A DNA stretch of 64,000 nucleotides, taken from positions 1,026,838 through 1,090,837 of the forward strand of contig NTMA01000008.1 in the NCBI GenBank assembly GCA_002917075.1, written 5' to 3'. Numbering within the stretch: position 1 is the stretch's first letter; each line of letters opens with the position of its first letter. Under the pieces are notes generated by a model. The model was given only the letters and a program-made list of their open reading frames with translations. It was not told the DNA's origin and ran no database searches. Shown piece by piece: positions 55,169 to 64,000 of the stretch. The DNA comes from Hawksworthiomyces lignivorus. Taxonomy: Eukaryota; Ascomycota; Sordariomycetes; Ophiostomatales; Ophiostomataceae. A program made the translations under genes and the position numbers.

Positions 55169-56868
55169 TCACAGAAGAAAATAAAGCAGTCCCAAAAGGA
55201 TACCCATTGTTGCGTCTCCTCCTATTAGCTTGCTTCCAGAGGCCGTCACCACTGTTGACAAGCTCGTACCTGTCGTACTTCCAATTGCGCTGCTGCTCGC
55301 TACTGTCATCGTCGCCTTGATCGCCACAGTCACGCTCGTCATCGTCACTGCTGGACCACCCAATGTCAACGTTTGGCCCTGGTAAACAGCTATTGAAGGC
55401 GGCGGTGCGGTGGGCTTGGCGGCGCCAGCGGAGACCGTGGTGTGTGTTTCTCCACCCGGAACATAGTACGTCGACTTTCTGCCGTCTGAGCTGCCATCGA
55501 CGACTTCGAGGCCGCTGGGGCCAAGGCTGACAACCTGTGTTGGGACCACGCTGGTCTGGTACGTGTCCGGAGAGGCATCCACAGTCACCGTATTTGCATT
55601 AGTGCCAGCATCGGTATTAGCGCCAGTGTTGGTATAAGCTCCAGAGCCAGCATCAGTGCCGGCGTTTGCATCTGTGCTGGCGCCAGTACCTGTTGGGGCA
55701 TCAACGCCTGCCGGGGAGGATGCCTTAGATGACGGATAAAAATTAGCCGGGCTGTCGGATGACTGCGGAGGACGCGGAGAAGAAGTGATTTCCGAAGAGG
55801 ATGCCGCCGCAATCGTCGCTGGCGGGAGCGTAGGAGGAGGCGGAGACGGAGGTGCCGATGCGGGCGACGGAGTACTCGCCGAGGTGGGCGGAGGCGGCGC
55901 GGGCGTGGATGACGAATCTAGGAGCCCGTTGGCAGCCGAGATGGCGTAGGGTGGATCGAACAGGCCAAACTTGTTGTGCACGTTGCCGCAGTGCCACCAG
56001 TATGGGGCCGCGCTAGATTTGATGGCCACGGGGATCACCAGGCTAGGGTTGCAGCGCACATCCGCATTCTTGGTCGGGTGCGTCTGCGCCTGCAACGACG
56101 ATAAGTCGACGCTCGTCGGGCAGTCCTCGGTCAAATCCGACAGATACAGCTGCCGTGTCTGGCGCGTTGAGCCTGTTGTGTAGGGCGCCAGCGTCGAAAC
56201 GTCCGTCAGGTCGAATGCGAAGATGGCGTTGGAGAAGGTCGGACCCAGTTGACCACATGGATTCCACGCGCTAATGGTGTTGATCACCATGTAAACGGAG
56301 GGTGACGTGCTTTCAATGGTCAGCGCATGTGGAATGAATCGGCATAGATTAGGATACTTCAACGTACTACGTATAGTCAAGAACTGGGTCGTAGACTGTT
56401 GACGGGTACGTCTTATTGTCCGTGGGCCAGTACGTAAGCTTGACCGTTCCCGCAAAGCTAGATGACAGTTAGATCCGGAAAACCCAAGGACGCGTTCGGG
56501 CCAACTTCTTTAGAAGTTGTAATCATGTAGGAGAAAGACGCAGGTTGCACTCACACGCTGCACCACGGATCGTTCCAGTAGTACTGGTTGTTGGTAGTGT
56601 TGAGGTACGAGCACGTGTTAATGGGAATGGCCTGGCCGCCGTAGGGAAGCGTGGCAGGCGCCGTGATGTACGAAGGAATGGCTGACGACGTTGAGGATGC
56701 CGATGCCGTTGACGATTGGTTGGCCGCCGATAAGATCGGTGGGACGGCGCCGGCTGTTCGTCAGCCAGAGCAAGGGAAGTAATTATTCAAATCTCTAGAA
56801 CTAAGAGCTATGCCCAACTTACCTCGCGCCCATGCAGCCCCGAAGGTGAGGAGGAAGAGCTTCTTCAT
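55169..56868 (-). CDS. Secreted, GPI-anchored Ser/Thr/Pro-rich cell-wall protein
   Basis: Exons 56868-56823, 56753-56555, 56457-56371 and 56309-55169 give 490 residues. A signal peptide (MKKLFLLTFGAAWAR) is followed by a Ser/Ala stretch and a folded domain with INTCSYLNTTNNQYYWNDPWCSV, LTYWPTDNKTYPSTVYDPVLDYT, SVYMVINTISAWNPCGQLG and YWWHCGN. Then comes a long low-complexity stalk: Pro/Ser-rich, then Gly-Thr-Asp-Ala-Asn-rich (repeats such as GTDAGSGAYTNTGANTDAG), then Ser/Thr. The end, SKLIGGDATMGILLGLLYFLL, is a GPI-addition signal. Known family: none that I recognise. The layout (folded head on an O-glycosylated stalk tethered to membrane or wall) suggests a surface adhesin or wall structural protein. 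Confidence 0.85.
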
Positions 56869-58424
56869 GGCGATGAAGACGGAAAGAAGGAAAGTGTGGA
56901 AAAGAGCGAATATAGCAAAAGAAAAATCAAACCAAGAAACGAATGAGAGTGTTCAGAAAAATGATCGAGAAAAGAAAAAGGACTGCAATAGTCCAAAAAA
57001 AAATCAAAGAAATAGGCAAAGCAAAGCAAAATCAAAAATAGCCAAGTGATGGACTGCGGTGAGATGAAAAATAACAAACAAAAAAGGAGATGAAAGAAAT
57101 CTACGAATGCTATGAATAACAAAGATACAATCAAAGTATATACTAAAAGACCTCATTGTGGGTCTCATGGATCATTTATCTAGAAAACACTGCCACTTGC
57201 TACATAAGGACAACATTGCGCTCGTACAGTTATAGAGACCCTGTGCAAATAGGACATACTTACGAATGTAGAGGATCTCAATTATTTACAAGAAAGACAG
57301 TGGACCTCGCACACTTCGGTTATGGTTTCTTCTCATATTCTACTTTCAGGTATTTGTTTTAGTCTCATCTTTTCCGTTTTATCTTGCTCACCCCCCTCCC
57401 TCTTCTTCGGCCCCTTTCTTTTGTTCTTGGCTACTGGCTAAGCCTGCGCGATCCACTCTTATAACCGGCTTGCCAGCCTTGTGGATGTTACAAAACGCAC
57501 AAGTTATGGCGTTTTGAGCCGCATTTTCACTGCGTCGCTTACGGAGGGGAAATTAAGCCATCCTTCGGCCTGCAGAAATCTCACACTAAATAACTTGACA
57601 TGTACTGTATATGCATAGCCTAAGCGAATTCAGCTATGCGCCGGGCGGACGCCCTAAATAGGGGTTACGGGTTCGATTTCTGCAGGGTTTTACACATATC
57701 TATGTATGACTTTGATCTCATGGAGGCTCGCATCCCCGCCGTTAACCAATACAATAAAAGCCGTCAACGAAAACTTTGGTGCCTGGCCAGGTTTGGTGCG
57801 CCTAGTCAACCCAAGAATAATCGCACGGCCATAATGGCTGCTGCAATAACTGGCGCAATGCTCGCCGCATGAAGCAATACTTCCGCAGATTTTTTTTCTT
57901 TCCCTGTGGCATTTCTGGACTAAGCATTGCGCTTGCCTTGGCGCAGATAGCTAAGATTAGCCCAATAGAGCAGTTAAATAGTGGTAGAGAATCCTTTAGA
58001 AGCTAGGCATAAATTGATGGTCAGTTGTCCTCGTGTATTGTTTTATGATTCTCTTCTTTATCGCATTCCTATACAGTGTAGTAAAATACTTAACGAAGAC
58101 GTAAGATGCTGCTTTCGCATCCTCTATATTACTCTTGAAATTAGTGCTAAAGATTTAAGTCGTGTTTGAATTATTGTACGGAATGCGGTCGAGAATAAGA
58201 TCGCTGTGAAATTTATTTTCTTTTGTCCGAGACTCATTTTCACTTCCATGGCCAATAAAATTCTTATTTCATTTTTTTAATTAACCCCTTTTCTCTTATT
58301 TCTTTCTTGTTTACCTTATTCATATTTGGCTGCGCAACTTCTATATTCCCTTCAATTTATATTGACACCCTAAGGCGGATCCAACATACATGTACTCTAC
58401 GATAATCACCAACCGACAAGCATA
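56869..58424. other. Intergenic: divergent upstream regions of GPI protein and pepsin-fold protein
   Basis: Plus-strand purine-rich sequence at 56869-57080 is a CT-rich leader for the minus-strand GPI gene. The rest is AT-rich. GGTTCGATTTC near 57669 resembles a Pol III B box but no tRNA can be folded there. Confidence 0.45.
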
Positions 58425-60619
58425 ATGAAAAGTCTACTTTGCCTGGCTGTTCATTTTCTGCCGGCATTAGCTGTCCAGCCTCTGGTCATTCCCCCAAGTG
58501 AATATTTGTAACTATAGTTTCTCCTTCATCGTTTCTTTTACCCATGTGTCTCTAATTGTCTCCCAGCGAAGGAAATGATGGTTCTTGGAGTTCTTTTGAT
58601 CTCCGTGTTGGCACGCCCTCTCAACATGTTCGCGTTCTCGTCTCAACGGCTTCACCCGAGACACTCGTCGTACTCGACAGTCTGGGTTGCTCGGCGGCTG
58701 CATTCAAGTATAACAACAACAGCGGCGACGTTCCCGTCAATTGTGCCGCGTCCCGCGGCATGCTTTTCTCGCCCAACGCGTCGTCATCCTGGATAGACCA
58801 AGGAGTCTTCAGCATCAACGGTGCTGGCGTCGGTCTCGAAGCTAATCTCGGCTACTCGCAAAGTGCAGAGTTCGGGCTCGAAACGCTAGCCGTGGGCCTT
58901 GTCGACAGCGACAGCGATGGCCCTCGGCTGCCCAACCAGACGGTTGCCGGTATTGCTACTGCCTATCCTTTTTATCTAGGTATTTTCGGTCTTGGTACAC
59001 AGCCTGTTAACTATACAACTCTTGGAAACTTCTCGGCGCCGTCCTATTTTACGTCGCTGCGGGACGGTGGTTATATCCCTAGTCTAAGCTGGAGCTACAC
59101 TGCCGGAGCAATATATCGTGAGTGAGAAACAAACAAAATTTTTTTTAAAATGAAGTTGCAAAACTATTAAACTTCAATGTGTTTAAGGTCTTAAACAGGT
59201 CTATGGACAGCTCATTTTTGGTGGCTACGACTCTTCGCGGTTTCAGGAAAATGCGGCATCTTTCACCATGGCAGGCGATGTGACGCGAGACCTGGTGGTG
59301 GCACTGCCGGCGGTGACGTATAGCGGCGGCTCAGTCAGTGGGCGGTCGCTGTTGCCGGAGGGGGCTATCGAGATTTTTATCGACTCGACGGACCCGTCAC
59401 TGTGGCTTCCGGGCAGTGCATGTGACGCCTTCGAGGCGGCATTTGGGATCCAGCTGGATCCAGCTGGATCCGGGCTGTACCTAGTCAATGATTCGCAGCG
59501 GGCAACGCTGTTGGCAGCCGATGCGCAGGTGACACTACAGTTGTCGGACGTGCTGGAAGGGGGGGACGTCGTGTCGATCGTGCTGCCCTACCAGGCGTTT
59601 GACCTAGAAGTGTCTGCGCCGCTATTGGTCTCGTCTGGCACTGCCGGCGACACCAACAACAACAAAACCACCACCAGCCATTACTTCCCGCTGCGCCGCA
59701 CCACCAATGCGACGCAGTACACTCTGGGACGAGTGTTTCTCCAGGAGGCGTGAGTTTTCTTCCTCCCCACAGGAAAACCCTAAATTTTCCTTGAATCATT
59801 ACCAATTCCGTTCTAATCATATCCCGAAACCCTCACAGCTACCTCTCTGCCGACTACGAGCGCGGCGTGTTCAACGTGTCTCAGTGTACCTGGGTGGAGG
59901 GCGCAGAGTCAACTATTATAACGATACCCTCGAAGACGGAGAATGAGATGCCAGCCGGATCGTCGTCCTCACCGAAATCTCCAGCGGCGTCCGACGGATC
60001 TCGTCTCAGCAGCAGTGCCATTGCGGGCATTTCCATTGGCGCGCTCGTTATTGCCGCGGTAGCAGCCGCTGCTGTAGTATATCTCTATCGACGCCGATGG
60101 AGTGCCGCTGCTGGCAAGAGTCACCGCCTGACGGACGACTCGTTGAATGACACTTTGAGGCCACCAACGGACACGAACCACAGTATACAAGATATGTACG
60201 AGCTATATGCTGCAAGTGAAGCTCCTTTGGGAGCAGCGCATACAATGACACCGTCCTCGGCATCGGGAACCACACGGTTCGCGTCCGTGCCGAGTCCATC
60301 AAGCAATGGTAGCAGTAACCCGGTCACCATCTGGCTTCGCAATGCTCTCACAGGAAACTTTACCGGTAGCACACCTCGTTCAGGAACACCGGCGTCATCC
60401 ACGATTGCACCTCTGCCGCAGCCAGCCGATACAGTCCGTGAGCTAGGCGCCGATGGAGAGATCTACGAGATAGGAGGAAATAATAGCAGCGGCAATAGAG
60501 CCACCAGCACGAGCACTAGGCAGCCAGATGCCGTGCCTGCGAACCTGATGCACAGTGTTGTGCATGAGCTACCCACAATAGAGGCAACATCCGGGAGAGA
60601 AAATGGGAGCCGGGAGTAA
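58425..60619 (+). CDS. Pepsin-fold (A1) membrane protein, probably a pseudoprotease, with long cytoplasmic tail
   Basis: Exons 58425-58507, 58567-59117, 59188-59749 and 59839-60619 give 658 residues. Joins restore PPSEYF-EGNDGSWSSFDL, GAIY-RLKQVYGQLIFGGY and FLQEA-YLSADYERGVFNVSQC. A signal peptide (MKSLLCLAVHFLPALA) is followed by an A1-type fold: VGTPSQHVRVL, LIFGGYDSSRF, IEIFIDSTDPSLWLP, FPLRRTTNATQYTLGRVFL. The first catalytic motif, normally D-T/S-G, reads V-S-T-A-S (53-57) with no Asp; the second keeps Asp277 (DST). A Ser-rich stalk, one membrane span (about 459-482) and RRR stop-transfer are followed by a 176-residue Ser/Thr-rich cytoplasmic tail. Loss of one of the two aspartates predicts no proteolysis. 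The layout is that of a surface receptor or sensor; that role is an inference. Confidence 0.87.
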
Positions 60620-61374
60620 AGAAGCGGTTCTCTTTCTCATGTTATAACTGTACAAGCGTGTCTCTTCCTCTCTTTATATTTCCTTTGTCCCTTAGCAATT
60701 CATACATACCTTTGTCGTAGAAATGTATCGCAATGATCTTTCTATTTGTTCCTGGCATCTCTTGATAGGAATTGGCTATAACAATAGATGATATGGCACA
60801 TTTCTCTACAATATCGAGAGGGCTACTTTCAAACTCTTATTTGCCACATCACGATTAATTGGTGTTTTGCTAATACTTGACCTCAGTAGCCGCCTGGCGC
60901 GCTGATGATAGAATATGGCGATATACACTACATTTAATTTCACATTCGATATGATTATATAGTGTTATCTTAGTATCTGTCTTGTTTCCTACAGGAAACT
61001 GCACTATACGAGAGCGAAAGTAAGAAAATACCTAGTTTGTAAAGATTGCCTACTCATCGTGGTATATATTTTTCAAGTGTTCTGATTTATACTTTGTTCA
61101 TCAATGTGTCAATCACTAAAATTCTGCTTTAATCACATAATAGACCTAATTTTACCTGCTACAAAGCACTATGATATGAGACGGTCCTTCAGCGTAACGT
61201 TGAGGCGTATATGAGCAATCCTCCTCTCTAAAGATAAGCTTCTATGATGATAAAAAGTAAACAGGACAGCTATGCAAATCACTAAAGCATAATTCGTACA
61301 GTCCCCGAGACAAGTCCAGCAGAGCTCCTCCCATCATGTAATTTTTCCTCTCGCCTTCAATCTCAGCGCAAGTT
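60620..61374. other. Intergenic between convergent genes
   Basis: The 3' flanks of the pepsin-fold gene (plus) and the SDR gene (minus). AT-rich; nothing seen. Confidence 0.5.
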
Positions 61375-62338
61375 TTACCAAGGCAACTCTTCACCTGTAT
61401 TTGTAAGAAATTTACCAGATGTATCAATTGTCCACCCATCGATCTGCTCCAGAGACGTGCGGGCACTTTCTTCGGAGGTTAGAGGGGGTGCCGCAATGCC
61501 GAAAAAATCAGCCAATCCTTGGCCTAGATCTGTCTGAACCCAACTATTACAAGTCACACAAAAGTTAGCCCAAGAGTCTATTCCGTTTTTGCAGTTCTAA
61601 CAAAGTTGAAACACTCTGCTTGTGAATAAACTTACCCCGGATGCAATAAGCCGATGATCACGCCCTTATCTCGAAATTCGATGCTAGCTTTCTTGAAGAG
61701 AAAGTTGGCTGCTGCCTTACTGATCCCATAAGCTGTACCGACAGGATAATTTCTCTTATCGAGGTAGCCAATGCTACCCATTGTGGTGCTGATGAGTATA
61801 AACTTAGCCTCCCCGGCTGCCACTGCTGTTCTCTGCAAGAGCGAGTGGACGGCACGGAAGAGACGAAGCGGACCAACAGTGTTGACCTCGAAATCGAAGA
61901 GAACATCTTCAGGTTCAGTCTCTAGAAGAAGTTTGTTGAGGCTAGACGAGCCGCCAGCGTTAGCAATTACAATATTGAGGCTCATGATGCCTGAATGCGC
62001 CAAGGTATCCTGCAAGCTGTCAAAGTCGGTCCCGTCGTTCAGTCGCACAGTGATGAGTCTGCTTCCAGCGGCCTTGGGTAGATCACGCAATGAGACGCTG
62101 GTCGGATCTTCAGGTCGGCGAACGCTGGCGACAACAGTGGTATTAGGTCGCTGTAAAAGCTGCGTAACAATGGCCCGGCCAATTCCTTTAGGAAGGGAAT
62201 TAAAATAATAGTTAGCAGATGCTCACAATCGACAATGCAAGCAGCTTGGCAATGGTGGGAAAGAAAGCGTTTCGTTTTCCCACTTGACTCTTACCTACCT
62301 CTATTTGAGCCTGTGATAAGGTATGTTATGTTAGCCAT
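61375..62338 (-). CDS. Short-chain dehydrogenase/reductase (SDR)
   Basis: Exons 62338-62299, 62185-61636 and 61543-61375 give 252 residues, normal for a classical SDR. Joins restore ITGSNR-GIGRAIVTQL and GLLHP-GWVQTDLGQG. The cofactor loop TGSNRGIG (9-16) is followed by VVASVRRP, whose arginines favour NADP. NAG is at 89-91, the catalytic Ser is in STTMGSIG (146-153), and Tyr166/Lys170 form YGISK. The PG-W-V-x-T motif lies at the end of exon 2 and start of exon 3. Closest in style to fungal C-factor/NorA-like SDRs. Substrate unknown; a role in secondary metabolism is only a possibility. Confidence 0.93.
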
Positions 62339-62485
62339 GGCGAAAGTAGAATAGGTTAGAAGTTTTGAGTGTTATTAAGATAGTTAAGCTGAGTAAATAA
62401 GGTCGAGATGATGTGGAAAAGGCTTCGGTGAGAACTCGTCTTGTGCGCTGTATTTTTTTATTTGAACAAGCCTAACAAAGAAGCC

Positions 62486-62499
62486 TGATATATATATAA
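62486..62499 (-). promoter_or_regulatory. TATA-like element upstream of the SDR
   Basis: TATATATATATCA on the minus strand, about 150 bases before the ATG at 62338. This is a plausible TATA box; the transcription start is not known. Confidence 0.4.
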
Positions 62500-64000
62500 G
62501 AAGGGAAAAGAAAGGAATGACAGAGAGGAAAGAGATAGAATCAGAATGAATATCAAGAGAGATGAAGATTACAAACCCAAAGTTGTCTAGGAGAAAAATT
62601 GTTGCGAATTTCTATTCGGGCTATTCTGCCCTCTCGAAACTTTCACCTAGCATCATTTGTATTTCTGTAATTGAAACGTTGCGACCAAGGTCGGTGCTCT
62701 CACCGCATTCTTTAGATAAGAAGTTCACCGAAATGAATAAATTACGAATTGAATTTTGACTTTTTTCTTTGCATCCTAAATATGAATAAGAGACGATTTG
62801 TGTGCAATGTCGTGCTTGGGGGAAGAAGGAAAAGAGAAACACACAGGAGCAGCTTTGATGCAGACTAGCTGAAAACTTCTGTACTTTACCTTAGAAGCAT
62901 TAGACAGACGCTGTGGCTTGATAACGCCTTATGTCGTGTGGAATGTTTGTCAGCAAAATTTGGAATCAGATCTGCCAGATACGTCATGTAATCGATTTTA
63001 TGAACACTTCCATCCATGTTGGTCCAATCACAGTTGCAAGTTCTCTTGCCATGCCATGATTGGAAATTTATGAATACTGGAAAAATTTCAGAACAACAAC
63101 TTGAAGCGTCTTTCACCCAAGAGAACATGTTCTGTCTTCTAATACTGATTCTTATTTTCGCAATTCGTCACTTCAGAATCATACCAGGAAATAAAATCGT
63201 GTGAGAGCTCTGGCGAAGCTCGCAGTGATCTCGTGAAAAGGCCATTGCTCGAAATTATGGTATTTCTGAGCAAACGTAGAAGTCAACAAATTTCATTCCA
63301 CAATGTACATTCGGCGTTTCTAGAATCTTGTCTGCAAGCCCGAGTGGCCACTGTTTTGCGGAGCAAAAGAAACAGGCCAGTACATGATTCTTCAAATGGA
63401 TAACCTTTCCAATTCGAGGCAATATTATTAGAAGCCTGCTAAACAAGAACTACAGACTTATGTAGTCGCACTGCTCCTGCTTCGACTCCTTTACAGGGAT
63501 TCGTTGATACGCTACCCTGCAAAACATAAACTAAGCAATTGGTACTGTGCATTCACGTTTTTGAAGACGGCGCAACGCCACCAATAAATGCATTCTGCAT
63601 ACTTGAAGACAAGCAGCCCTCTGCAAGCCTACCACTGCCAACAAGTCATTTAGATAACTGGCATGTCTTCAGATTCGGTGGCCCCACTTCTCTCAGAAGC
63701 TCCAATTCTCTGAGCACGCTCTCTCATCACTTCATGGCGGCAAGCTGGCTTGAATTAACACCCAACTTTGTGAGTTTATTCTCAAACTTTGTGGACCTGG
63801 GACGAGGTTAATATGTCGGATCCATCAACGACGCGTCCTACAACCAGATATTAAGCCAAACTTGCAAATACGTCTAGCAGGATCTTATATCTCTAGCTAC
63901 GCTACAACAAGACTTAGCTGGTAGCTGCTAGTTGATTGAGAGGCTCCATTCGCTGTCATGGTTTGAATGCTGCTTGGATTGACTTCCCTTCCCCCCCCCC
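62500..64000. other. Right-end stretch without a recognised gene
   Basis: Several modest frames lie here, for example 62886-63128 (minus, ending ...DYMTYLADLIPNFADKHS...) and 63539-63811 (plus). They look more protein-like than chance frames but do not join into a model and carry no motif I know. They may be remnants of a decayed gene. The window ends in a short poly-C run. Confidence 0.35.

Noticed and set aside
57640..57690. Possible tRNA (B-box-like GGTTCGATTTC)
   Set aside because: The T stem does not pair properly and no acceptor stem or A box can be found.

Overview
This window is nuclear DNA from a filamentous ascomycete (Pezizomycotina; gene content and intron style suggest Sordariomycetes, but I cannot place it further). 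The evidence is genes split by 58-110 bp GT-AG introns with fungal branch and acceptor context, a Zn2Cys6 activator, a PTR2 peptide transporter, GH76 and GH28 enzymes, a HET-domain remnant, and GC-rich exons set in AT-richer intergenic DNA. All gene models below were spliced by eye; exon phases were checked so that each model reads through. No tRNA, rRNA or CRISPR array was found.

Layout. 0-32 kb is mostly conserved genome: the 5' end of a GH76 cell-wall mannanase (minus), a long gene-poor stretch, a Zn2Cys6 transcription factor (minus), a NUDT19-like Nudix hydrolase with a possible peroxisomal signal (minus), a POT/PTR2 peptide transporter (minus), a broken aldo/keto reductase (minus), malic enzyme (minus), the XLF/Nej1 end-joining factor (plus), an exopolygalacturonase (minus) and a type II membrane O-fucosyltransferase-like protein (plus).

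33-43 kb looks like an accessory island. It holds a HET-domain remnant that has lost its middle, a nine-exon cysteine-rich membrane protein intact except for one TAG, an O-methyltransferase facing a small VOC-fold protein, and an ankyrin-repeat protein. 44-50 kb holds an MFS sugar transporter followed by transposon relics: a 511-bp inverted-repeat element with a perfect 9-bp target duplication, and a decayed LINE 3' end carrying RNase H and a (TAA)n tail. 50-64 kb holds a DUF3176 membrane protein, a GPI-anchored Ser/Thr/Pro-rich wall protein, a pepsin-fold membrane protein that lacks the first catalytic aspartate and carries a long cytoplasmic tail, and an SDR.

How they fit together. There is no operon-like unit or clear biosynthetic cluster. 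Shared themes are the cell surface and plant polymers (GH76, GH28, GPI protein, membrane pseudoprotease) and nutrient import (peptide and sugar transporters). The best candidates for unusual biology are the membrane pseudoprotease, the Nudix protein with signals for two organelles and a perfect 9-bp in-frame minisatellite, and the single-stop gene in the accessory island.
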